NCBI GenBank assembly: GCA_963680875.1
Contig: OY804575.1
Location: 28,548,494-28,612,493 of the forward strand
Length of the DNA: 64,000 nucleotides
Reading direction: 5' to 3'
DNA from: Bathymodiolus brooksi
Lineage: Eukaryota; Mollusca; Bivalvia; Mytilida; Modiolidae
Part shown: positions 20,049 through 32,245 of the stretch, in pieces
Layout: the number at the start of each line of letters is the position of its first letter
How positions within the stretch are numbered: the stretch's first letter is position 1
Position numbers and translations under genes: made by a program
Notes under the pieces: model-generated
What the model was told of the DNA's origin: nothing
What the model saw: only the letters and a program-made list of their open reading frames with translations
Database searches by the model: none

Positions 20049-21962
20049 GCTACAGAGTTGCTCTCCTCAACATGCATATGATACAAGATACAATAGAACA
20101 GACTATCTCACACTCATTCACTCATAATAGTTAATTATATTTTCAATAGCAATTTAAAATATTTACAAAGCATAGAATCTATAGAAATCTATTGCTATTT
20201 TCAATGAATTCATATACACACTGAAATAAAACTATGTTATCATCCATAGATAAATCATCACTTCCTTGAAGAAAAAGCTCAACTAAATATGTGTTTAATT
20301 CATTTTTTAAACTATTTAAATTCACATTTGAACAGAGCAATGATTTAAAGTGTTTTTCTTAATTCATCATATTTATCACAGTTAAATAAAAGATCATGTG
20401 GAAAATACATACAAACACTTCTTCTCAGAAACCACTTCAAAGTTTATAATCAAATTGTGCATGGGGTCATATTGTGGGCCTTTATATAAAATTGTGGTGT
20501 AAATTGGAAATGCAAAAATTACCTCATCATGGAACATGATTTAGCAAATGACCCTGCTTCTCCCAAGCTATTGGGTATTTGAAAAAATTATATGATGCAT
20601 GAATTATCCTTTAGTGCTCATCATTTTCGCCTTGTTAGGGTAATATGAAAAATAGTTAAAAAGACATTTCACCGTTATTAAAATGAAGTTGCCGGACAAA
20701 TTTGCAATATCTGCATGAGCACTGGCTTAGGACAGGCAAAATTGCAGGCTAATATGATAAGTCACAGCAGGTAACTGGTCACAGTGAATGCATACACGTT
20801 GCATACCACCTCGGGAGTAAAGCTAGATAGAAGGTTGCAAATGTTTCTGAAGAAAGGACTACATTATATATTTATACATGCATAGTAGGAAATCAATGGT
20901 AACTGTAACAAATGAAGTGTTTAAATGTTTTTTTTTATTAACGCAAAAATACTTTCCCGATCCCTTCAATGATTCATTTAAAGACGGGTGAGGGTATTCC
21001 CTCAGTATTATTATTATTTATAACTAAATGCATTATCCTACACATAATTCAATATTATGTATCACGTTTTGAACACCAAAACATTCTCTGTATCCTTGCT
21101 GAGACCCCCTTCATGGTATTAAGACGCTATATAATGCTAATCCGCTCATTCTCCAAGGGTAGACCTATAATACAGAATTTTTATTTACAAAAATCGCCAA
21201 TGCTTGAAAATAGTGTTTGTCATTTGTTGGTGGTTGTGAAGAATAAATGCGTAAAAGAACAAACCCACTAAACAGCTATATTCCTATAATTGGAGTTACC
21301 CAAAAGCAAGTGATACAAATACCTATCTTTGATGTTTAACTGAAAAGGAAACAACTTTTTTATCTAAAACTAAGAACGTTTAACTAACAACTTAATAAAG
21401 TAAAAATAAACGAAGTGTTGAAAGAGCATTGGAAGATAAAAATATATTTTTCTGTTTTATTTTTAAGAACATGAAGAAGTGGCATATCATTTCAACCAAA
21501 TATTACTATTCTTGACATTTATATGAAGGGGAAAACGTGTATACATTTAAAACAATCCCATTTCTAAAGAAGATCATCAATAATGAATAAATAGCATTCA
21601 TAACATATAGGTAAGAAGAGTTTGAAGATACAAAAAAAAACGGCTGTCATAATCTGTAAATCGAAGGAAAGACAACACAATGGCCTCAGAAAAAGAACAA
21701 AGTATTATTTCAATATTAATGGTTATTGTACATAGTTTTCTTGGTTCAAAACATCTGCATGTGCACACATTTGAAAACTTCTTTTCTGCACATATGAGAA
21801 TAACAAAATTAATTTATTATCTTTATTCAGAAATTTTAAACTTCTGCATTGCTTAAATGAGCACTTAAAAATAATATTTTGAGAATTTTTGTTCCTTTTA
21901 CTGAAAATTATCAATTTTTAGATAAGGCTCTTTTCTAATACATTTTTTGAATATCAAGTAAT
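20049..21962. other. Gene-less AT-rich stretch
   Basis: No supported gene, repeat family or element boundary was seen. Open frames near 20969 and 21723 lack splice context or family features. Confidence 0.45.
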
Positions 21963-23160
21963 ATGCGAGCTTAAGCGAGCTCTTTATGGTATAAAATGTA
22001 TACTTAGGATTTTTTAACAAACATGGCTGAACATATTGTCGAAGAAAAAAAAATTCTACGTTTTGTATTTGTTATTCGAGTTATCGTTCCTTACGTTTTG
22101 TAAACACCGGTTTCCGGGTAACACACTAACACACTCAACTAATGGAGATCTTCTTAACATAAAGCGCTAAGGTGATCCTGAAGTCTCGTACCCTCTCTCG
22201 TAAGGAACGATAACTCGAATAAAGGAACGACAGCTCGATTGAATGAGACTAGATTCGGCCCTACAAAAAGTCGTCCCCAATATATCTCGGCCCAAAAAAT
22301 CTCGACACTTTTGATGAAATTGCCAGATAATTTTCAGATGCGTGAGCATTTAAGGCCGGGCCGGTTTCATATTATTGATATTTTAAAATTTATTAAATCT
22401 CTTCTGACATACTGACAAGAATTTTTGTTTCTACGCGGAAGCTAACTTTTGAGATTTCGTAAGGAACGATAACTCGAATAAAGGAACGACAGCTGAGACT
22501 AGATTCGGCCCTAAAAAAAAGTCGTCCCCAATATATCTCGGCCTAAAAAATCTCGACACTTTTTGATGAAATTGCCAGATAATTTTCAGATGCGCGAGCA
22601 TTCATGGCCGTGCCGGTTTCATATTATGCGAGCTTAAGCGAGCTCTTTATGGTATACAATGTGTACTTAGGATTTTTTAACAAACATGGTTGAACATATT
22701 GTCGAAGAAAAAATAATCCTACGTTTTGTAAACACCGGTTTCCGGGTAACACACTAACACACTCAACTAATGAAGATCTTCTTAACATAAAGCGCAAATG
22801 TGATCCTGAAGTCTCGTACCCTCTCTCGTACGTCCGATACCACTTAAACCCGGAACCCGTGTGTAATAAAAGTCATTTTGCTAGCTTGTTTTACTTATAT
22901 TGATATTTTTTAATTTATTAAATCTCTTCTGACATACTGACAAGAATTTTTGTTTCTACGCGGAAGTTAACTTTTGAGATTTCGTAAGGAACGATAACTC
23001 GAATAAAGGAACGACAGCTCGATTGAATGAGACTAGATTCGGCCCTAAAAAAAGTCGTCCCTAACATATCTCGGCCCAAAAAATCTCGACACTTTTTGAT
23101 GAAATTGCCAGATAATTTTCAGATGAGCGAGCATTCATGGCCGTGCCGATTTCATATTAA
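21963..23160 (+). repeat. Composite local duplication
   Basis: Three modules recur. Y (GCGAGCTTAAGCGAGCTC..CTCGTACCCTCTCTCG) is at 21963 and 22626. Z (TCTTCTGACATACTGACAAG..) is at about 22396 and 22923. X (AAGGAACGATAACTCGAATA..GGTTTCATATTA) is at about 22201, 22461 and 22985. GTTATTCGAGTTATCGTTCC at 22071 is the inverted complement of the start of X at 22201, so the first copy can form a hairpin. The order suggests duplication with internal deletion of a TIR-bearing element. Confidence 0.65.
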
Positions 23161-23984
23161 AAAATAAATTCGTAATTTTCCATTCTTTTACTATTCCAAA
23201 ACTTCATTTAATTTTCTATAAAGTTATTTTTTTTAACACTATTTTAATTTCAAATATATTTGCGTCCTCTTCAAAGGCCGCGCCTTCTCATATCAATAAT
23301 ATTCAGTTCAAAGTTCTTATTCGGTCATCCGTACAAAATTAACCCAGTAGTAGTTAACCAATGAGATCTACAAACGCCGTTTCTCGCGTGATTTCTCAGT
23401 TGGAAGATATATTCCGAATGCACCACCCTACAAGGAATAATTATCGTATACTTCACAATGAAAAATGCGAAAAACCTCGAACGAAAATCTTCCGAAGGTC
23501 GTATAACGTGTTTCCTTCCCCTATACTATAATCCCCTGGTGTTGGTGTAGCATATCTAAGTAAGACACCACTGCTGATCATATCTGAATTATATTCATTA
23601 TACAGAAACCTACTAACCCAAAACATTTAAAATCATTTATTCAACGAATAATCAAACCGGAAATATCCAAACAAGACGTTTTTTCAAAACTTAATAATAT
23701 TACAAATTTTGGCCAATCCCTGTCAGAAAGAAAAGGGGAATCACCATTTGGGATTTTCCAAATTAAACAAATAAGATGTAATAATCGTTATAAATACAGA
23801 AAATCATATGATGAAGCTTTCGTGCTGTGGTATGATCTGTTTTATGGTTTAGAAATCAAAACAAATCGGATTCAATATCAGTAAAACTTTTAGTTTTACT
23901 TTCAGTTTCATTTTCCTATCGGACATTTCCTACAAAATGAATGCCAAATAGACAGGTAGAAGAACTAACAGTTAAACAATCCAA
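23161..23984. other. Gene-less stretch
   Basis: AT-rich. The part from about 23580 may include more of the 5' end of the LINE, but no frame could be supported. Confidence 0.35.
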
Positions 23985-24083
23985 TATAACTAATTCTATT
24001 TTCAATGAAGATGCTCTTACAGCACAAGGACCGTAAAAATTATCACACAAAAAATAGAAAGGATGGCTATGGGGGAGTATTAC
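23985..24083 (+). pseudogene. LINE endonuclease fragment (upstream piece)
   Basis: The frame reads NSIFNEDALTAQGP, then (after a stop or shift) NYHTKNRKDGYGGVL, the pattern of the LINE apurinic-endonuclease-like domain just before its central beta strand (RKD..GGGV). It joins, across elements H and F, to LAISNQL at 27019 onward. Confidence 0.55.
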
Positions 24084-25455
24084 GAATCCTAGACATCTCG
24101 GGACCTGGACATCTCGGTACTGACTTGGACATCTCGGTACTCGGTCCTGGACATTTCGGTACTGACCTGGACATCTCGGTACTCGGAACTGGACAGTTCG
24201 GGACTTGGATGAGACAATATTCCTTACTGACCACAATTGTTTGGTACTTATTAATTGTCAATATTTTTGTACAAATAGTTCTTTAATATATATGAACCAA
24301 AAGTGATTTTGATAATTCCAGTGTAGATAGATCCCGGAGATCGTTGTTTTAGTATACATTGATTTTTATTTATATTTTCATTATTTTGACCTTTGCTTCA
24401 GATTATCTGATATCCCTGATGTATGAAAGTTCGTCACCCTAACGATTCTTCTATAATTTCTATTATCATAAACATTTGATTATATTTTGGTTGATTAAAA
24501 CGGACTGATTTATTGCTTTTCCCCACAAAAATTCTCCATACTTTGTAGTGGCGTTACCAATTATGCTATGTGTGTTCGCGTGAGTAACTGAGGATATTGT
24601 CAGTGCTTTCATGAAACGACATTTCTTGATTTTCTGTTTATAATTTGGGGGGGTTGAATAATATACAAAAGCGATAAAATTAGATAAAAAGGTCTTACCA
24701 GTGTTGCATAGTCTGTGCTGCCACTGTGAACACTGGTCACATTGCAAAGCCTCCTGTCTGAGACGGACATTGCTGCCACAATCTATGCATGGATACTCGT
24801 TCATTTTGCAGTTTGAATCTCAAATTAGGGTAACCCTCCATTATATATCGGCTTGGCAAATATTTCTCAAACAAAATTCAGTTTGTATCGTCTTTTGAAG
24901 TCAAACAAAAGATTAAAGCATTGATCTATGATTAAAGAAATTAGATTTGGTAATTAAAGCTATCTAATTAAAACAGTTATGTAATCAAAACAGAAATGAA
25001 AATAATCATCCCGTTAAGTTTATCTGTGATTTATTGATAAAGGGACCTAGTTATCAAAACAAAAGTTATTTACAAATATTAATGAATAGCCTCTTTGATG
25101 TCCATTTAATTAAAGATGATTAAAAAAAAACACATAAAAATTTGTATAAACAACGTCTATATGTAAACATTTTTTTTAAAGTTTTTAACTTCAATCAAAT
25201 TATTTTTATTATTCAGTACTGAAATAAACAAAGTCTACATGTAAAAAATTTGTTTAAAAAGTTTTCAAATTCAATCAAATTATTTTTATTATTCAGTACC
25301 GAAATAAACAACGTCTACATGTAAAAAAATTGTTAAAAAGTTTTAAATTCAATCAAATTATTTTTATTATTCAGTACCGAAATTTCCAGTACCGAGATGT
25401 CCAGTACAGAGTACCGAGATGTCTCATATGTTCAGTACCGAGATGTCCTGATACC
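24084..25455. mobile_element. Element H: TIR transposon with GGACATCTCGGTACT subterminal repeats
   Basis: An 8-bp duplication AGTATTAC lies at 24076-24083 and 25456-25463, and both copies are LINE sequence. The left end GAATCCTAGACATCTCGG and the reversed right end GGTATCAGGACATCTCGG share their last 10 bases. GGACATCTCGGTACT-type motifs are repeated about five times on the left and three or four times inverted on the right. It carries a zinc-binding exon on the minus strand (24699-24804), and three AT-rich tandem units of about 85-90 bp fill 25115-25378. A Mutator-like affiliation is suggested by that exon but not proven. Confidence 0.65.
24699..24804 (-). pseudogene. PHD/treble-clef-like Cys-rich first exon inside element H
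   Basis: Thirty-five codons from the ATG encode MNEYPCIDCGSNVRLRQEAL, then QCDQCSQWQHRLCNTG, ending ACTG|GTAAGA (consensus donor, phase 1). The C-x2-C..C-x2-C-x4-H-x2-C spacing fits a PHD-like zinc-binding fold. In molluscs I recall near-identical modules at the start of MULE-transposase/FLYWCH-type proteins ('RQEAL.C..C..WQHR.CNTG'). No transposase domain follows, so this is a leftover first exon in a deletion derivative. Confidence 0.5.
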
Positions 25456-25470
25456 AGTATTACTGGCTAT
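25456..25470 (+). pseudogene. LINE sliver between elements H and F
   Basis: Fifteen bases (AGTATTACTGGCTAT) continue the LINE endonuclease frame (VLLAI) and supply both the H duplication (AGTATTAC) and the F duplication (ACTGGCTAT). Confidence 0.75.
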
Positions 25471-27015
25471 GGGGTCCTCCCAATAGTACGACGACCCATT
25501 AGTCTGACAACCCATTAGTCCGACAGCCCATTAGTCCGACAACCTATAAATGCAAGAGGCATACCAAGTCTCATTAATATCCTTCAAGGCATTCCGACAG
25601 ACCATGAGGGTGGTTCCTATATACATGTACCCTATATAACTGAATGTCGTCCATACATGTCAACTCACCCGTTTTTTTGCGGGTCACACCAGTCATGAAT
25701 TTGCCGAAATGTGTCCTCTCATCCGAGATTTTTCAATCACCTGACGGGTCCCGGGAATTCGGTAAATGACCCGTTTTCACCCGTCTTCTTGTCATGGATT
25801 GTATCCAGTTTTTAGAATGGAAATATATTGAAACAATTTCCCAATAATGCAATTTGATTAACCGGTTTGGCTATGAGACAAACGCAACCAATCCGTTAAA
25901 CAGGAAATCGAAAATCAAGGGGCACATATGACAAATCCGTTACACATAAAACTAAAAAGAACAGACAACACGAACTCCACTAAAAACCGGGAGTGATTTC
26001 AGGTGCTCCGGAAGAGTAGGTAAGTCCTGCCTTGTTAACAACACCCATCGTATAAAATGACGACACGAACATCGATATCGTTTTGACACGGATATATATA
26101 TTAACCTAACTGCCATTAGCTCATTTGTTCACGACACAGGTACTTGGGGTCAACATCTCTCCTTTTTGCTTAAAGCGACACCATGGATTTTATCATTATC
26201 TTAATTTTCTCCCTTTTTCAACTAAAAATATGCGAAACTGATCAAATTAGAGCTCTCTTATTACATGTAAATAGGATGGGCCCCATGGGGCTATTTCAAA
26301 CAGTTATTAGTGGTTTAATATATTTTCAGATTCAGACGCTATCAAATGTTAATCTCGACAAAACCTGTCCTTTTGAGAAACCTGCCATTTTAAACCCACT
26401 GTCTTGAGGGGCCTAATAAGGGGTCGAGCTAAGGTAACAAGGTGTCGAGCTCGGCTGACACGAGGGATCAAACTCGTTTGACGCGATCGCTGGAAGAAAG
26501 CAGACCCCCTCTGGATCCGCTACTTTAAACCAAAAACATGGATTGTTTACTTGCTAATTCAATAAACGAAACGGAACCGTAAAGTCTTTAAAGTGAAGAG
26601 AAACAAACCGTTTCATTTCGTTTTGTTCCTTGTAATAGTAGTCCCCATTCCTAACTGACCCAAAAGGTAATTAAACATGCATGTACACATGTATGTACCA
26701 ACCGAGCTTACGATTTTTCTATTTCCCAACTAACTGACATCCCGAAGACTTCCATAAAGACGGGGACTACTATTACAAGGAAAGAAACTAAACCAGAAAA
26801 GGAAACTAATAGTAAAAATGGTAATGCGATGTAGAATTTAGTCCCTCACCGTGACGAACTGACATGTTGGACTAATGGGTTGTCGGACTAATGGGCTGTC
26901 GGACTAATAGGCCGTCGGACTAATGGGTTGTCGGACTAATGGGCCGTCGGACTAATGGGTTGTCCGACAAATGGGCCATCAGACTAATGGGCTCTCAGAC
27001 TATCGGACCCTCCCC
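25471..27015. mobile_element. Element F: Mutator-like TIR element with GTCGGACTAATGGG arrays
   Basis: A perfect 9-bp duplication ACTGGCTAT lies at 25462-25470 and 27016-27024. The ends start GGGG and share TCC.ATAGT..GA.GA.CCCATTAG. About four inverted copies of GTCGGACTAATGGG lie at the left (25490-25545) and about ten at the right (26870-27000). GG ends plus a 9-bp duplication are typical of Mutator-like elements. Inside are an ACCCGT-rich repeat (25660-25800), a dispersed-repeat copy (about 25955-26045) and an inverted pair around CCTTGTAATAGTAGTCCCC (26629 and 26760). A short frame at 26183-26407 starts with a hydrophobic segment but is not recognisable. Confidence 0.7.
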
Positions 27016-29656
27016 ACTGGCTATCTCAAACCAGCTGACATCCACACAAATCACAAAAGCAGGTACCGATTTAGACCTTGATACAAACTGCGAAAATGTG
27101 TGGGCAAAAATATCATATGAAGGCAACAAATCACTTTACCTTTGCACATACTATCGACCACCATCCGATAAAGGTGAATAATTAGAACAACTTGGTATCT
27201 CACTGAATAGAGTTTTGTGTAAGAAAACAAATTTAAACATCTGGGTAAGTGGCGATTTCAACCTTGGCCACATAGACTGGAATACACCAGCAGTCATACC
27301 TAACAAACCTGAAGCTTCACTACACCAACAACTCCTCGATATATTACATGACAACAACCTAACACAAGTCATAAACAAGAACATCCGAAAAGACACAACA
27401 CTAGATCTGCTGTGTATGACAAACCCATCATTTGTCAATAGAGTAGAAACATTACCACCAATCGGTGCGAGTGATCATGATATAGTTTACAGTGAAATAA
27501 ACCTAGCCCTGCCGCAAAATAAACAACAAGCTCACAAAGTATTAAACTATAAAAAGGCACAATGGGATCAAATAGAAAAAGACCTCAATGAAACTTACAA
27601 ACAACTAAAAAATTTTCAGGATAAAATGAGTCTAGATGAATTATGGAACATTTTCAAAACCAATGTCCAAGAGACTATCCATAAGCACATTCCAACAAAA
27701 AGCATTGGCAACAAATCAAGATTACCTTGGGTAAATAACCAACTAAAAAAGTTAATTAACAAGAAAAACAAGTTATATAAAAAGAAAAAAGGAAATCCCA
27801 AGTATAAAGAACAATATCAGAAAACTAAAACCAAGCTCCAGAACGAAATGAGAAACTCATACTGGTGATATATAGAAAACATGATTTTTGATATTGAAAT
27901 AAATGAACCAGATCAACCAAGCTTCAAAAATACACCCAAAAAACTTTATTCTTACATAAAAAGCCAAAAAAATGAAAACACCGACATAGCTCCTCTATGA
28001 AGTGAAGGTACCCTACACTCAAATCCATCTGAGAAAGCTAATATACTAAACAAACAATTTCAGTCTGCTTTTACATCTGAAGCAAACACTAACATTCCAG
28101 ATAAAGGTCCTAGTACTCATCCCACAATGGAACCCATAACAATCTCTAGGGATGGTGTTTATAAACTCATCAAAAACATAAACCCTAGTAAAGCTACTGG
28201 TCCTGACACCATCGCAGGCAGAGTACTGAAAGAAAATATTGATATATGTACAGACATCCTCACTTTATTATTCACCAAATCATTGGAAACAGGCAAAGTA
28301 CCATCTGATTGGAACCACGCAAATGTCACGCCTGTACTCAAAAAAGGGGATAAACACAACCCAGGTAACTACAGACCTATATCCATAACATGCATAGCTT
28401 GAAAATTACTCGAACATATTTTTGCCAGCAACATGATGCAACATCTAGAAACCAACAACATACTTTATGAATTACAGTGTGGATTTAGGGCAAAACAATG
28501 ATGTGAGTCACAAATAATTTCTTTAATACATGAATTATCACAAAACAATGACAAAAATATACAAACAGATTAAATAATAATGGACTTTGCAAAAGCTTTC
28601 GACAAGGTACCACACAAAAGACTGCTGTACAAAATGAAATACTTTGGCATATCAGAACAAATCATAAACTGGGCTAAATCTTTTCTCTCAAACAGTACTT
28701 TTAGAAAATATGACATCATCAAAAATACCAGTCACATCTGGTGTCCCACAGGGTACAGTTCTTGAACCAATACTTTTTCTAATTTACATTAACGACCTTC
28801 CTGAATACATCAAACATAGCCGTATCCAACTTTTTGCAGACGACAGTATGATCTATCGACAAATCAAATCACAAAGCGATTGCCTCAAGCTCCAAGAAGA
28901 TCTCGAAGCTGCTATAAAATGGGAACAAGACTGGCTCATGTCATTTCACCCTGACAAGTGTAACATCATGAATATAACAACCAAGAGAAATCCAATCCAC
29001 TTTTACTACAACATGCATGGCCATATATTAGAATATGTTCAACACGCAAAATATCTAGGTGTCACAATCTCAACAGACCTAAAATGGAACACCCACTTTC
29101 AACACACTGCCGCCAAAGCAAACAAATCATTATGTTTTATCAGAAGAAATCCAAAAGTACAATCACAAACAATAAAAGAATGAGCATATCAAACCCTAAT
29201 AAAACCCAAATTAGAATACTGCTGCACTGTTTGGGATCCTCATACATAAACTCGCTAGAAAAGGTACAGCGACGGGCAGCCAGGTATACATGCAACAGAC
29301 ATCATAACACCAGCAGTGTGTCTGAGATGTTAAACACCATGAATTGGCAAATTCTTCAAGAACGCCGACTAAGAACAAGGCTCATAATGTTTCACAAAGT
29401 AATAAATGAGAATATCGCTATCCCTACACAAAATATATTACTTCAGAGCCAGTCTACAACAAGATCTTCCCGGAAAGACTCCTACAGACAAATCCAATGC
29501 AATAAAGACAGTTATAAATTTTCTTTCTTTTGTCAAACCATTAAAGACTGGAACAAATTATCCCCCGACATAACCAAAAACACCACTACAGAATCCTTCA
29601 AGGGTGCACTCACTCACGATGTGCTCCTTGATACTTATCCACACAGAATAAAATAA
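27016..29656 (+). pseudogene. LINE ORF2 (endonuclease C-terminal part + reverse transcriptase), decayed, Jockey/CR1-like
   Basis: The frames give the endonuclease motifs YLCTYYRPPSD, VSGDFNLGHIDW and IGASDHDIVY (catalytic Asn and SDH), then a linker, then the reverse transcriptase: NPSKATGPDTIAGRVLK, VTPVLKKGDKHNPGNYRPIS, MDFAKAFDKVPHKRLL, SGVPQGTVLEPILFLIYIND and LFADDSMIY (catalytic FADD). The C-terminal block LEKVQRRAARYTCN is usual in Jockey/CR1-type LINEs. At least four in-frame stops (near 27178, 28400, 28500 and 28571) and frame changes near 28710-28765 and 29084-29183 make it inactive. The 5' part is split by H and F. The 3' side is AT-rich to about 29800 without a clear poly-A tail. 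Confidence 0.9.
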
Positions 29657-30050
29657 AGAGAATTCATGTTTTTATCTTAATAAATGTAAAAATAAAAAAT
29701 TGTAAAATCCAAAATTAAAAGAAAAATTGTAAAAACTGATAATATATAACTAAAAAATAAAAAATAAATAACAATTATATCAAACAAATTTACTATGTTC
29801 CGAAATTTTTTATAAATTTGAAAAATTTTACCAGGCATGCGCCGGAAAGTAAACATCAGTACGTTGATGGTTTTCCGTAACCAAAGAAGAAATCCCTATT
29901 TACTATTGTACCAAGTTGAGTAACAACAATATTTTAAATTTTAATTGTTTAAATTCTAACAATATTTTACCCAGCTCACTTCATAGTCTCTACAAATACC
30001 AAGCAAAACATGTCCTAAAATGTACACAATTACTCATAAACTATAATAGT
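29657..30050. other. AT-rich LINE 3' flank
   Basis: Probably the LINE 3' UTR followed by unique AT-rich sequence; no gene. Confidence 0.4.
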
Positions 30051-31617
30051 TGGTCGAAATTTTAAAAATCTTTTTGTTAGAAACCACTAAGCTAATTGAA
30101 TTGTGACTTTGCAGGAATGATCATTGGGTGGTCCTGTACTAAACTTGTGAATCGTTTGCCGATCGGAAATTCAAGATGGCCACCATGACTCGACTTAGTT
30201 TAACATTGAACTCTATGGGAATTTCACATTTTCATCTTTTTTTCTGAAACCACAAAACAGATTTGAACCAAACTTGGCAGAAATGTTCATTGGATGGTCA
30301 TATACAAGATTTTTGTTTTTGGCGCTGATCGGAAATCCAACATGGCTGCCAGGGCCCATAATGTGTTCTGATTGGTCGAAATTTTAAAAATCTTCTTGTT
30401 AGAAACCACTAAGCCAATTGAATTGTGACTTTGCAGGAATGATCATTGGGTGGTCCTGTACTAAACTTGTGAATCGTTTGCCAATCGGAAATTCAAGATG
30501 GCCACCATGACTCGACTTAGTTTAACATTGGACCCTATGGGAATTTCACATTTTCAACTTTTTTTCTGAAACCACAAAACAGATTTGAACCAAATTTGGC
30601 AGAAATGTTCATTGGATGGTCATATACAAGATTTTTGTTTTTGGCGTTGATCGGAAATCGAACATGGCTGCCAGGGCCCATAATGTGTTCTGATTGGTCG
30701 AAATTTTAAAAATCTTCTTGTTAGAAACCACTAAGCCAATTGAATTGTGACTTTGCAGGAATGATCATTGGGTGGTCCTGTACTAAACTTGTGAATCGTT
30801 TGCTGATCGGAAATTCAAGATGGCCACCATGACTCGACTTAATTTTAACATAGGACCCTATGGAAAAAATGTTTAAAAGTCTTCTCTTCTGAAACCAGTA
30901 AGTCAATTTAAAGCAAACATGGCATGAATGGTCCTTAGGTGGTCAACTTTCAAAATTATATCCTGTGACCCCGACCTCCATCCAAGATGGCCACCATCAG
31001 CAGACATAGTTTTAACATAGGACCCTATGGGAAATATGTTTAAAAATCTTCTCCTCTGAAACCAGTAAGCCAATTTAAAGCAAACATGGCATGGATGGTC
31101 CTAAGTGTCAATTTTCAAAATTGTGTCCGGTGACCCTGACCTCCATCCAAGATGGCCACCTTCAGCGGACATACTGTAGTTTTAACATAGGACCCTATGG
31201 AAAAAATGTTTTAAAATCTTCTCCTCTGAAACCAGTAAGCCAATATAGCAAACATGTCATCAATGGTCCTTAGGTGGTCAACTTCCAAAATTGTGTTCAG
31301 TGATCCCGATCTCGGTTCAAAATGGCTGCCGTCAGCGGACATAGTTTTAACATAGGACCCTATGGCAAAATTGTTTAAAAGTCTTCTCTTCTGAAACCAG
31401 TCAGCCAATTTAAAGCAAACATGGCATGGATGGTCCTTGGGTAGTATACTTTCAAAATTGTGTCCGGTGACCACGACCTCCATCCAAGATGGCTGTCATG
31501 AGCAGACATAGTTTTAACATAGAACCCTAGTAACTTAGATGTATTTGGCATGCAGACATTCTTAAGAGGACTTATTTATGTCAGGTGAGCGATACAGGCT
31601 CACCTGAGCCTCTAGTT
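30050..31617 (+). repeat. Bivalve dispersed repeat (copy 2)
   Basis: Roughly two and a half units of about 325 bp (GGTCGAAATTTTAAAAATCT.. onward, from 30054, 30379 and 30697) are followed by four units of about 165 bp (ACATAGGACCCTATGG..CTTCTCCTCTGAAACCAG). It ends GGTGAGCGATACAGGCTC..CCTCTAGTTTT. Each unit carries an AAGATGGCCACC/AAAATGGCTGCC block. There is no coding capacity; frames here are artefacts. Confidence 0.8.
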
Positions 31618-31854
31618 TTAATTGCCTTCTTGATGTGGGTGAGTGTAACAGGACGCCGTAATTAATAAAAGGTTGTTTGGGTGACAGGTCACCGGATGCC
31701 AAGGTTACTTTGTAAGTTCAAATATTGAAATTAAGAAGTGTCAAAAAGGCATAACAAATAGAGCATGATATGTATAGGATATATTTGGTGTCTGGTTTTA
31801 ATGCGGAATGTGGTATTTGAGGTGAAGATAAATTCCAATATAAATGAAAAAAAC

Positions 31855-32245
31855 CTATGATATATATTCACAAAATACACCTGCATCCCACATCTAATCT
31901 TTCATTCACAAGATATCATCTGGCAACTAAAAATTTGGTATATTCTAAGTTCAAAAAAGGATATAACTCTGGCAAGAATCGTCGTAAAATGAAAAAAATC
32001 ATCATTATCAAACTTGACCTAGATATTCATAAGATACACTTACATACAGCACATCTGACTTCTCTCTCACAAGTTATCATCTGGAAACAAAAAGAATTGC
32101 AAATTTGAATTACAAAAAGGGGCTTAACTCTGGTAAAAATTGTTAAAAAATCATTGTTATCAACTTGACCTACTCTTAAGATACACTTGCATACCACACC
32201 TAGCTTCAATCCAACTTTACGTTCACAAGTTATCATATGGAAACC
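31855..32245 (+). repeat. Tandem repeat, ~158 bp x 2.5
   Basis: CACAAGATATCATCTGG / CACAAGTTATCATCTGG recur at about 31908, 32069 and 32225, each preceded by AAGATACACTTGCATACCACA-like sequence. This is a diverged dispersed repeat with no coding frame. Confidence 0.7.

Noticed and set aside
24005..24286. ORFs over the GGACATCTCGGTACT repeats (e.g. LGTDLDISVLG)
   Set aside because: They are low-complexity translations of the subterminal repeats of element H; only the first few residues (RKDGYGGVL) belong to the interrupted LINE.
26183..26407. 74-aa ORF with a signal-peptide-like start inside element F
   Set aside because: A hydrophobic N-terminus is not enough; there is no family resemblance, and it lies within a non-autonomous transposon.
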